From positions 1 through 7,444 of the forward strand of contig JAITHF010000133.1 of NCBI GenBank assembly GCA_031280115.1: a DNA stretch of 7,444 bases, read 5' to 3'. Below are positions 1 through 5,836 of this stretch, piece after piece (position 1 is the stretch's first letter; each line of letters starts with the position of its first letter). Made by a program: the position numbers and the translations under genes. The notes under the pieces are model-generated. The model did not search any database and had not been told where the DNA came from. It saw only the letters and a list, made by a program, of their open reading frames with translations. Source of the DNA: Spirochaetaceae bacterium. GTDB lineage: Bacteria > Spirochaetota > Spirochaetia > Treponematales > Breznakiellaceae.

Positions 1-210
1 TTTCTAAATCTGAGTCAAATCTTTCTAAATCTGAGTCAGATCTTTCTAAATCTGAGTCAGATCTTTCTAAATCTGAGTCAAATCTTTCTAAATCTGAGTC
101 AAATCTTTCTAAATCTGAGCCGGATCTTTCTAAATCTGAGTCAAATCTTTCTAAATCTGAGCCGGATCTTTCTAAATCCGAGTCAGATCTATTCAAATCC
201 GAGCCGGATT
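1..210. repeat. Tandem array, 21-bp unit, 10 copies
   Basis: Ten head-to-tail 21-base units start at 1, 22, 43, 64, 85, 106, 127, 148, 169 and 190. Most begin TTTCTAAATCTGAG and then vary (TCAAATC, TCAGATC or CCGGATC). The last two units are the most diverged, and the array continues past the left edge. Because 21 is a multiple of three, three frames stay open throughout: +frame 3 reads SKSE(S/P)(N/D)L, +frame 1 reads FLNLSQI, and one minus frame reads (F/S)(D/G)SDLER. No start codon lies inside the array. It may be a variable-number repeat within a gene that continues to the left, or a noncoding array. Confidence 0.95.
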
Positions 211-259
211 TTCCCGCTCCGGCGGCGCTTCCTGCTGGCGGCGCCGCGCTTTTTACGGG

Positions 260-411
260 GCGGCCACAACCCTGCATGACGGCGCAAACGAGGCGGAGGA
301 CGGGCTGAACGCGGCGATGGCAGCGCCCTGCTCGGAAGTCTTGAACACCCGCGTCCGCGCGGCGTTGCAGGATGTCAAGGACCGGTATTACAAGTCCCCG
401 CCGCTTCTCGA
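260..411 (+). pseudogene. Remnant of an unidentified gene (3' part)
   Basis: The frame from 260 reads AATTLHDGANEAEDGLNAAM and continues through VRAALQDVKDRYYKSPPLLEE. It has strongly GC-ending codons like those of chvE, which suggests it was selected as protein. The same frame is closed by TAA at 173-175 in the tandem array. The neighbouring frame, which carries the SKSE repeats and reads through ALPAGGAALFTG, is open up to TGA at 306-308. A one-base loss near the GGGG run at 257-260 would join the two. At 412 the reading enters the foldback repeat and stops looking like protein, although the frame stays open to 622; ATG 317 gives a 101-codon ORF with a repeat-derived tail. I do not recognise the family. 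It could instead be an intact short gene ending in repeat sequence. Confidence 0.45.
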
Positions 412-584
412 AGAGAATTTGTGGGGTTTTTTATCGGCGCTTCTTGTTCCGCGTATTCTTTTGCGAACTTCCCGTAAGGGAACAGCCGGAGGCTGCCGGC
501 GCTTTCGCGCCTCTTTAAGAGAATTTGGGGGAACCAGTTCCCCCAAACCCCCAACCAGTGCGATATGTGCAGCGCCGCTCACGC
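412..584 (+). repeat. Foldback dispersed repeat, copy 1
   Basis: This copy is collinear with 7133-7260. Bases 412-495 match 7133-7216 without a gap in length, and 541-584 match 7217-7260 with 42 of 44 identical. Copy 1 carries 45 extra bases (496-540). Visible structure: TTCCC-GTAA-GGGAA at 469-482 (GNRA-type loop); CAGCC-GGA-GGCTG at 483-495; and a perfect inverted repeat in the extra segment, with arms 524-534 and 537-547 around CA. No open frame in it looks like protein. It resembles small noncoding bacterial repeats of the REP or MITE type, but no transposase is in view. Confidence 0.85.
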
Positions 585-770
585 TATCAAAGCGCGATGA
601 GGCGCATCCTTCAGGGTTGTGACTAAACGTGCGAACCCTCCCGCCGCAGGAAGCACGTGAATCCCCCGCAGGGGGCGCAGGGGGCAGGGATACGGGAGAA
701 ATATATACATAATTGATATAGCGCGGTTGGGAAAACAGGGGATAACCGCGCCGGTTCTTTAATGTTTTGC
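585..770. other. Intergenic stretch, no gene seen
   Basis: The short open frames on both strands here have no credible ribosome binding site or protein-like composition. The stretch contains a G-rich segment (669-689) and the first copy of a 33-base AT-rich motif (688-720), which recurs at 989-1020. No RNA gene is recognised. Confidence 0.5.
688..720 (+). repeat. 33-base motif, copy 1
   Basis: The motif runs GGATACGGGAG, then an AT-rich centre, then TAATTGATATA. It aligns with 989-1020, which begins GGATTACGGAG and ends TAATTGATAATA, with a few mismatches and small gaps. Each copy is followed downstream by the string ATAAGGAGGGT (784-794 and 1030-1040), at different distances. The function is unknown; an operator or a fragment of an old duplication would both fit. 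Confidence 0.5.
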
Positions 771-799
771 TTGACTCCGTGATATAAGGAGGGTATCAT
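771..799 (+). promoter_or_regulatory. Candidate sigma-70-type promoter
   Basis: TTGACT at 771-776 and TATCAT at 794-799 are separated by 17 bases, each matching the -35 and -10 consensus at five of six positions. Initiation would fall near 806, giving a leader of about 500 bases before chvE. The -10 overlaps the ribosome binding site of the small ORF at 801, so the promoter and that ORF are unlikely both to be real as drawn. No better promoter was found closer to chvE. Confidence 0.45.
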
Positions 800-800
800 A

Positions 801-1055
801 ATGCTATCTAATACCAGTATATCTAAAGATCCCGCCTTAAACCGGGCTTTTTGGATGCGGCAGTATAGCAGCCCTTGGGGGGCGCGGAAATCCCGCGCCT
901 GCAAAGACCGGAACAAGGCCCGGGCGCCGGTAATTACTTCAAGCCGGCAAAACAGGCTTCAAAAGGGCCCCGGTGCGGTCTGGAGGCTGGATTACGGAGA
1001 TATATCTGTAATTGATAATACCCATAGGGATAAGGAGGGTGACGATCGAGGCTGA
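801..1055 (+). CDS. Possible small protein, unknown
   Basis: This is an 84-codon ORF. Its start is preceded by AAGGAGGG (786-793) seven bases away, among the best ribosome binding sites in the window. The predicted protein is basic and rich in Arg and Ser, with no signal peptide, membrane segment or motif that I recognise. Codon choice is less GC-ended than in chvE. The 3' part runs across the repeated motif at 989-1020, which argues against a conserved protein. The promoter predicted at 771-799 would start the message after this ATG. It may be a leader peptide or a chance ORF; I lean to chance. Confidence 0.25.
   Translation: MLSNTSISKDPALNRAFWMRQYSSPWGARKSRACKDRNKARAPVITSSRQNRLQKGPGAVWRLDYGDISVIDNTHRDKEGDDRG
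989..1020 (+). repeat. 33-base motif, copy 2, with palindrome
   Basis: This is the second copy of the motif at 688-720. It contains a near-palindrome at 991-1012: ATTAC and GTAAT flank the perfect 10-base palindrome AGATATATCT (998-1007), with an extra GG on the left. This is the size and symmetry of a dimeric repressor site. It lies about 300 bases upstream of chvE. Copy 1 has kept the sequence only loosely and has lost most of the symmetry. Confidence 0.45.
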
Positions 1056-1077
1056 GACAATTATTTTTTAAACGCCG

Positions 1078-1109
1078 CCTTTGGCGCCGGAGGGAAACCC
1101 CCTCAAAGG
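1078..1109 (+). other. Stem-loop in the chvE leader
   Basis: CCTTT (1078-1082) pairs with AAAGG (1105-1109), and inside it GAGGG (1090-1094) pairs with CCCTC (1100-1104) across a five-base loop. An alternative small hairpin, CGCC (1073-1076) with GGCG (1083-1086), would compete with it. There is no T-run, so it is not an intrinsic terminator. It matches no riboswitch consensus that I know. Confidence 0.4.
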
Positions 1110-1193
1110 AAAACCGGAAACCGGGGCGCCGGGGAAACCGGAAAAGAGACAAGAAGGATGCCCCGTACCCCAGAGGGATACGCGGCTTTGGGA

Positions 1194-1282
1194 CGTGCCG
1201 GAGAGAAGCCTCTCCGCAGGCTGTTTTCATCAGGCTGCACGCTCATAAGGGGAAGGCAGCGGGCTGGAAACCGCTTTACTGC
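1194..1282 (+). promoter_or_regulatory. Structured 5' leader upstream of chvE
   Basis: CGTGC (1194-1198) pairs with GCACG (1237-1241) and encloses a seven-pair hairpin, CGGAGAG (1199-1205) with CTCTCCG (1210-1216), loop AAGC. A second stem, AGCGG (1258-1262) with CCGCT (1271-1275), follows. The structure ends about 20 bases before the ribosome binding site of chvE, where folding could affect translation. CAGGCTG is repeated at 1217-1223 and 1231-1237. I cannot assign it to a known RNA class; this is hand folding only. Confidence 0.35.
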
Positions 1283-1301
1283 ATATTTTTATCATAATTT
1301 T

Positions 1302-1306
1302 GGAGG
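1302..1306 (+). promoter_or_regulatory. Ribosome binding site deciding the chvE start
   Basis: GGAGG lies seven bases before ATG 1314 and is the clear Shine-Dalgarno of the region. It argues against the upstream in-frame ATG at 1158 and for a protein with a 24-residue Lys/Met-rich stretch before the signal core. Confidence 0.75.
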
Positions 1307-1313
1307 AATCTTT

Positions 1314-2549
1314 ATGAAAAAAATAGGAACAATGGAAAAAATTGAAAGAAAGGAAAAAATGGGAAAAATGGAAAGAAATAAGAACATGAGAACACTGACC
1401 CTGGCGTTAGCGGTTCTTCTGGCTGCAAGCGCTTTAACCGTTTGCAAGAAAGAGGGCGGCGCCGCAGGGGCGCCCCCGTCCCAGGGCGTGGCAGGGAGCG
1501 CGGGGGCTCTGGTAGGCATCGCCATGCCGGAAACCCACGTCCAGCGCTGGCAGAAAGACGGCGCCAATCTCAAGGCGTTTGTTGAAAAGCAGGGCTACCA
1601 GGCCCAGGTGGCATACGGGGACGCCGACCAGAACCAGCAGAACCGGCAGATTCAGACCTTTCTTACCAACGGCGCGAAGGCGCTCATCGTTGCCAACGTC
1701 AATGACGGGGTGGGCGCGGCTATCGCCGACGCGGCCCGGGATAAGGTGCCGGTTATCGCCTATGACAGGCTCATTATGAATTCCGGGGACTATGATTACT
1801 ACATTACGTTTGATAACTTCAAGGTCGGCCAGTTTCAGGCTCAGGGCATCGAGGACGGGATCGGCCTCAAGACGGGAACGCCGGACAGCCCCAAGACGAT
1901 CACCCTTTTCGCCGGATCCCCTACGGACAACAACGCGAAGTTCTTTTTTGACGGCGCCATGAGCGTTTTGAAGCCCTATATAGACAGGGGGGTGCTTAAA
2001 GTGGTGGGGCCCTACCCGCCCAGTTCCGCGGATAACGACAATTTCCAGCGGATCGCCACGGAAAACTGGCAGGCCCCTATTGCCAAGACCCGCATGGAAA
2101 ACCTGCTCAACGGCGACGCGAAAGACGCGGTGCTGGACGCGGTGCTCGCGCCGAACGACACCCTGGCCCGGGCTATCATCGAGGCGTGCCTTACTGACGC
2201 CAAATACAACCCGTCCAGCGGGGGCAAACTGCCGGTGGTTACCGGCCAGGACGCGGAGTTCGCCTCGGTCCTTTCTATTAAGAACGGCCAGCAGTATATG
2301 ACCGTGTTCAAGGACACCAACAAACTCGCTGAAGCGGCGGTCCTTCTTGCGGACCAGATTATTAAGGGCCAGACCCCCAACATCCCCGGGGCCACCCTCG
2401 CCTCGGGCCCCCTTGCCAGCATCGGGGACACGGGAAGGAAAACCGTCCAAGCCTACCTTCTGGAACCGGTCATTATCAGGCAGAATAATGTCAGCGTGCC
2501 GGTAGACGCCGGGTTCTACGGCGAAGCGGAAGCGGCCCAGCTTAGATAA
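1314..2549 (+). CDS. chvE: Multiple-monosaccharide ABC transporter binding protein (ChvE-like)
   Basis: The product is 411 residues and captures a monosaccharide for the MmsA/MmsB transporter. It is a periplasmic-binding-protein fold of the ChvE/XylF family. Landmarks: VGIAMPETHVQRWQKDG (67-83, first strand and ligand region), AYDRLIMNSGD (149-159), TFDNFKVGQ (165-173), GSPTDNNA (201-208), DGAMSVLKPYID (213-224), LPVVTGQDAE (306-315) and FKDT (332-335). These read closer to ChvE than to XylF; the sugar (glucose, galactose, xylose or arabinose in relatives) cannot be told. The signal core at 28-43 ends in LTVC, a loose lipobox, so Cys44 is the likely lipid-anchored residue. Start: GGAGG (1302-1306) sits seven bases before ATG 1314, but Met25 (1386) would give a more usual signal peptide. 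The frame is open back to 1158, without supporting RBS. First gene of the operon. Confidence 0.95.
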   Translation: MKKIGTMEKIERKEKMGKMERNKNMRTLTLALAVLLAASALTVCKKEGGAAGAPPSQGVAGSAGALVGIAMPETHVQRWQKDGANLKAFVEKQGYQAQVAYGDADQNQQNRQIQTFLTNGAKALIVANVNDGVGAAIADAARDKVPVIAYDRLIMNSGDYDYYITFDNFKVGQFQAQGIEDGIGLKTGTPDSPKTITLFAGSPTDNNAKFFFDGAMSVLKPYIDRGVLKVVGPYPPSSADNDNFQRIATENWQAPIAKTRMENLLNGDAKDAVLDAVLAPNDTLARAIIEACLTDAKYNPSSGGKLPVVTGQDAEFASVLSIKNGQQYMTVFKDTNKLAEAAVLLADQIIKGQTPNIPGATLASGPLASIGDTGRKTVQAYLLEPVIIRQNNVSVPVDAGFYGEAEAAQLR

Positions 2550-2557
2550 CTCATACG

Positions 2558-2583
2558 CAGGCGGGAGGCGCGCTTCCCGCCTG
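2558..2583 (+). other. Strong intercistronic hairpin after chvE
   Basis: CAGGCGGGA (2558-2566) pairs perfectly with TCCCGCCTG (2575-2583). With one G-T pair and one G-C pair the stem extends to 11 pairs around a CGCG loop (2569-2572). No T-run follows, so it is not a full intrinsic terminator. It begins nine bases after the chvE stop and ends 29 bases before the mmsA start. In operons of this type such hairpins usually protect the 3' end of the binding-protein message, so more binding protein is made than ATPase or permease. That role is inferred here. Confidence 0.75.
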
Positions 2584-2612
2584 TTCCCATTAACGTTACA
2601 GAAGGATCCGCC

Positions 2613-4136
2613 ATGAGCGAATATATTCTTGAAACCGATAACCTTATCAAGGACTTCCCCGGGGTACGGGCGCTTAATAAGGTTAATCTCAAAATCAAAA
2701 AAGGTGAAATCCACGCACTCTGCGGCGAAAACGGCGCGGGAAAATCAACCATGATGAGCATCATTAGCGGCGTGTACCCCAAAGGGAGCTATGAGGGGAA
2801 GGTCTTTTACAAAGGAAAAGAAACCAACTATCACAGCGTCAAAGACAGCGAAAAAGAAGGGCTTGCCATCATCCATCAGGAGCTGGCCCTCAGCCCCTAT
2901 CTTTCTATCTACGAAAATATGTTTCTGGGGCACATGAAGACCACCCTGGGGGTCATTCCCTGGGACCACTACATCCTCGAATCCAAGAAATACCTGGACC
3001 AGGTGGGGCTCCACGAAAACCCCGCGACGATTGTGAGCAAAATGGGCGTGGGGAAGCAGCAGCTCGTGGAAATCGCCCGGGCGCTTTCCAAGAAAGTGGA
3101 GCTCCTCATTCTCGACGAGCCCACCGCGTCGCTTAACGACGACGAGAGCGCCAAACTTTTGGAATTGATGTTAGAGTTCAAGCGTCAGGGCATTACGTCG
3201 GTGATGATTTCCCACAAGCTCAACGAGGTTATGAAAGTATCTGACTCGGTTACGATTATCCGCGACGGCCAGTCCATCTCCGCGTACAGCGTAAAAGAAG
3301 ACAATCTCACTGAGGCTATGATTATTAAGGACATGGTCGGGCGGGACTTGACTCACCGGTTTCCAGAGCGGAAAAGCAATCCAGGGGAAACCGTTATGGA
3401 GGTTAAGAACTGGACCGTGTACCACCCTGAGTACCACAGTATTAAGGTGGTGGACAACGCTTCGTTCTACCTGCGGAAAGGCGAGATATTGGGATTTTGC
3501 GGGCCCATGGGCGCCGGGCGCACCGAACTTATGATGAGCATCTACGGCAAGTCCTACGGGTCCCGGAGCACCGGAGCATTATACCTCAAAGGCCAGCCGG
3601 CTTCTCTCAAGAACGCCAAGGACGCGCTTAACTCAGGCATGACCTATGTATCCGAGGACCGTAAGGGCCTGGGGCTTATCCTTATTCAGGGCATAAAAAC
3701 CAATATATCCGTTTCGTCCCTGCAAAAGCTCTCCCGTATGGGGGTGGTTATCGCCCAGGAAGAAATCGAGAAAGCCGAGAAATACCGGAAAGACCTGCGG
3801 ATAAAAACCCCGTCCATAAACCAGCTTACCAGAAACCTCTCCGGCGGGAACCAGCAGAAGGTCGTGTTAAGCCGGAGCCTGCTCGTTGATCCTGAAATCT
3901 TTATCGTTGACGAGCCCACAAGGGGCATAGACATCGGGGCCAAAGCGGAAATTTACGGCATCCTCAACGAGCTGGTGCAGAAAGGCAAGAGCGTTATCAT
4001 GGTAACATCAGAGCTGCCTGAAGCCCTGGGCATGGCGGACAGGATTTACGTGATGAACGACGGGAAAATCAAGGGCGAGCTGAGCCGCGAAGAGGCGACG
4101 CAGGAAAAGATCATGCGTATCGCCCTCTTGGGATAA
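2613..4136 (+). CDS. mmsA: Multiple-monosaccharide ABC transporter ATPase (GguA/MmsA-like)
   Basis: The product is 507 residues, a cytoplasmic protein with two fused ATP-binding cassettes that drives sugar import through MmsB. Cassette 1: Walker A GENGAGKST (38-46), Q-loop Gln89, diverged signature region GVGKQQ (145-150), Walker B LLILDEP (164-170), switch His201. Cassette 2: Walker A GPMGAGRTE (297-305) with Arg in place of the catalytic-site Lys, canonical signature LSGGNQQ (409-415), Walker B IFIVDEP (429-435), and Ser-Glu (466-467) where the switch His would be. This asymmetry is normal for the RbsA/XylG/GguA family: one site hydrolyses and the other is structural. GAAGGAT (2601-2607) precedes the ATG. 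The gene lies 63 bases after chvE and 24 bases before mmsB. Confidence 0.95.
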   Translation: MSEYILETDNLIKDFPGVRALNKVNLKIKKGEIHALCGENGAGKSTMMSIISGVYPKGSYEGKVFYKGKETNYHSVKDSEKEGLAIIHQELALSPYLSIYENMFLGHMKTTLGVIPWDHYILESKKYLDQVGLHENPATIVSKMGVGKQQLVEIARALSKKVELLILDEPTASLNDDESAKLLELMLEFKRQGITSVMISHKLNEVMKVSDSVTIIRDGQSISAYSVKEDNLTEAMIIKDMVGRDLTHRFPERKSNPGETVMEVKNWTVYHPEYHSIKVVDNASFYLRKGEILGFCGPMGAGRTELMMSIYGKSYGSRSTGALYLKGQPASLKNAKDALNSGMTYVSEDRKGLGLILIQGIKTNISVSSLQKLSRMGVVIAQEEIEKAEKYRKDLRIKTPSINQLTRNLSGGNQQKVVLSRSLLVDPEIFIVDEPTRGIDIGAKAEIYGILNELVQKGKSVIMVTSELPEALGMADRIYVMNDGKIKGELSREEATQEKIMRIALLG

Positions 4137-4160
4137 AAAATAAAAGGAGAATAAAAACTT

Positions 4161-5345
4161 ATGAGCGACAGCCAAGTCAAAAAAAGCAGCGTCGCCGGCC
4201 TCTTAAAGAGCAATATCAAAAATTATTCGATGTTCCTCATGCTGGCGTTAATCATGATTGTGTTCGCGGTGCTGACCAAAGGAACCAATCTCAATTCCCG
4301 TAACTTTACCAACATCTTCATCCAGTACAGTTACGTTCTCATCTTGGCCGTAGGGATGCTGCAAGTCATTGTCATAGGGGACATCGACCTTTCGGTAGGA
4401 TCGGTCTGCGCCTTTGTGGGGGCGGTCAGCGCCATGGCGTACAACAGCGGCGCGGGCATTCTGGGGGCGGTTCTCGTGGCGCTCTTGACGGGCATGGCCA
4501 TAGGCGGGTTTCAAGGCTTCTGGGTGGCCTACCTCAAAATACCGGCGTTCATCGTTACCCTTGCGGGAATGTTGTTGTTCCGGGGGGTCACGTATATTAT
4601 CACCCATGTCAACCCTATCCCCATTAAAGACGATGGGTACAAGCAGCTTGCCTCCGGCATCTTTCTTGAGAGCGAAAGCGGCAGGTCCCCGGGCAGCGCC
4701 CTTGTGGTGGGGGTGGTAATTCTTGCCGTATATATCGCCGTTGAGTTTATGTCCCGCAATAAGGACCTTAAAAACAACTTCGAGGTTATTCCCCTTTCCC
4801 TATTCATCGTGAAACTGGCGGTCATAGGCGCCCTTATTCTGGGACTCTCCCAGCGCTTCGCCAGCTACCGGGGGCTTCCTATTGTGGTCATCGTGCTGGG
4901 GGTTACGGTCTTTGTGTTTAATTTTATGATGAAGAACACCGTGCTGGGGAGATACATCTACGCGGTAGGCGGGAACGCCCGCTCAGCGAAACTGTCAGGC
5001 ATCAACTCTGAGCTTATTACGTTTGTGGTCTTCTGTTTTATGGGCGCCTTGGCCGGCCTTGCCGGCGTGGTCTCCACCGGCTACATGAACTCAGCGCTCC
5101 CCCAGGCGGGGCAGAACTTCGAACTTGACGCTATCGCTGCCTGTTATATCGGCGGGGTGTCCGCGTCAGGCGGTATCGGCACCGTGGTCGGGGTCATCGT
5201 AGGCGGCCTGGTGATGTCCGCCATCAACAACGGGATGTCCCTTATGAACATCGGTTCAGACTGGCAGTATGTGGTGAAAGCCTCTATCCTCCTTCTTGCG
5301 GTATTCTACGACGTGTACACCCGGCGCAAAGCGGGCTTGAGCTGA
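4161..5345 (+). CDS. mmsB: Multiple-monosaccharide ABC transporter permease (GguB/MmsB-like)
   Basis: The product is 394 residues, an inner-membrane permease of the BPD_transp_2 (ribose/xylose/AraH) family. Hydrophobic segments lie at roughly 23-40, 55-73, 98-120, 128-149, 179-197, 213-230, 238-256, 284-308, 325-355 and 370-386. Family landmarks are GDIDLSVGS (73-81), the cytoplasmic loop GGNARSAKLSGIN (270-282) that contacts the ATPase, and FELDAIAACYIGG (320-332). It is longer than ribose permeases (about 320 residues) because of extra sequence around 150-240, as in xylose and multiple-sugar permeases. AAGGAGA (4144-4150) gives a good start. It is the last gene of the transporter operon, with a terminator directly downstream. 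Confidence 0.95.
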   Translation: MSDSQVKKSSVAGLLKSNIKNYSMFLMLALIMIVFAVLTKGTNLNSRNFTNIFIQYSYVLILAVGMLQVIVIGDIDLSVGSVCAFVGAVSAMAYNSGAGILGAVLVALLTGMAIGGFQGFWVAYLKIPAFIVTLAGMLLFRGVTYIITHVNPIPIKDDGYKQLASGIFLESESGRSPGSALVVGVVILAVYIAVEFMSRNKDLKNNFEVIPLSLFIVKLAVIGALILGLSQRFASYRGLPIVVIVLGVTVFVFNFMMKNTVLGRYIYAVGGNARSAKLSGINSELITFVVFCFMGALAGLAGVVSTGYMNSALPQAGQNFELDAIAACYIGGVSASGGIGTVVGVIVGGLVMSAINNGMSLMNIGSDWQYVVKASILLLAVFYDVYTRRKAGLS

Positions 5346-5355
5346 TTTTAGCGCG

Positions 5356-5407
5356 CAGGAGAGGGGGCATCCGGCAATCGGGGGCGCCTTCTTCCTGTTT
5401 TTGTTTT
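5356..5407 (+). terminator. Probable rho-independent terminator after mmsB
   Basis: CAGGA (5356-5360) pairs with TCCTG (5393-5397). The stem extends inward with a one-base bulge and a G-T pair into GG/CC pairs, and a run TTTTTGTTTT (5398-5407) follows directly. The loop is large and the stem imperfect, so termination may be partial. It lies 10 bases after the mmsB stop and separates the transporter from the thioesterase gene. Confidence 0.65.
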
Positions 5408-5419
5408 ATTGATACTTTT

Positions 5420-5836
5420 ATGATTTGTGAATGTACGGTGCAGGTCCGCACCTATGAATGTGATAGTTACGGCCATGTAAATAACGCGGCGTACCTGAAT
5501 TACCTTGAGTTTGCCCGCTATGAGTTTCTAAAGGCGATAGGATTTGATTATCCGGCGGCAATTAAGGCGGGCTACGGGGTCTATGTGGCGCGGATAGAAA
5601 TCGAGTACAAGAAGCCGGCGGTAACAGACGACGTGCTGGTTATCCGTTCAGCGCCCCTTAAAAAAGGCGCGGTAAGCGGGGTGATTGCTCAGGAGATAAC
5701 ACGGGGGAAGGACCTTATCGCAAACGCGAAGGTTACCTGGGCCTTTGTGGACTCCGCGGGCCAGCCTGTCAAAGTCCCGCCGGCCTGGGACCTGCCGGGC
5801 CTCTCCCCGCCCCCTTCCCAAGAGGCGGGCCCATAG
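5420..5836 (+). CDS. Acyl-CoA thioesterase, 4HBT/YbgC-like hotdog fold
   Basis: The product is 138 residues, a cytoplasmic single-domain hotdog protein that probably hydrolyses an acyl-CoA thioester; the substrate is not predictable. The N-terminal block VRTYECDSYGHVNNAAYLNY (9-28) is the family signature: Asp15 is the predicted catalytic residue, followed by the GHVNN turn. EFARYEFL (30-37) begins the central helix, and YVARIEIEYKKPA forms core strands. The last 20 or so residues are Pro-rich and extend past the usual domain end. No Shine-Dalgarno precedes ATG 5420; the upstream bases are T-rich, directly after the terminator T-run. No nearer promoter was identified, so it may depend on read-through or be poorly translated. 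A functional link to sugar transport is not evident. Confidence 0.88.
   Translation: MICECTVQVRTYECDSYGHVNNAAYLNYLEFARYEFLKAIGFDYPAAIKAGYGVYVARIEIEYKKPAVTDDVLVIRSAPLKKGAVSGVIAQEITRGKDLIANAKVTWAFVDSAGQPVKVPPAWDLPGLSPPPSQEAGP

Noticed and set aside
1..210. CRISPR array
   Set aside because: Units are contiguous, with no unique spacers, and the period is only 21 bases.
297..305. Arg for Lys in the second Walker A of MmsA (residues 297-305) as an inactivating mutation
   Set aside because: This substitution, with loss of the second switch His, is typical of the RbsA/XylG/GguA family. The coordinates given are residues of MmsA, corresponding to about 3501-3527 in the window.
831..852. CCCG/CGGG hairpin followed by CTTTTT as a terminator
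   Set aside because: The stem has only four pairs with an eight-base loop, too weak to call.
1030..1075. GGCTGAGA at 1050-1057 as part of a TPP riboswitch
   Set aside because: The downstream ACCC and CTGATC-type conserved segments of the THI element are missing.
623..1230. Two minus-strand ORFs of 97 and 98 codons
   Set aside because: They have no ribosome binding sites and cross the repeated motifs and leader hairpins; their composition is not protein-like.
1240..1285. Cobalamin-riboswitch-like AAGGGGAAGGC
   Set aside because: The rest of the B12 box does not follow and the spacing is wrong; the resemblance is a short purine-rich string.
1158..1313. Upstream in-frame start giving a 463-residue ChvE
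   Set aside because: There is no suitable ribosome binding site spacing, the leader translation is not protein-like, and a strong Shine-Dalgarno precedes ATG 1314.
1434..2714. A 426-codon open frame on the minus strand
   Set aside because: It lies wholly antisense to chvE and the start of mmsA. Its openness follows from the GC-rich third positions of the sense gene; it has no family motifs or ribosome binding site.
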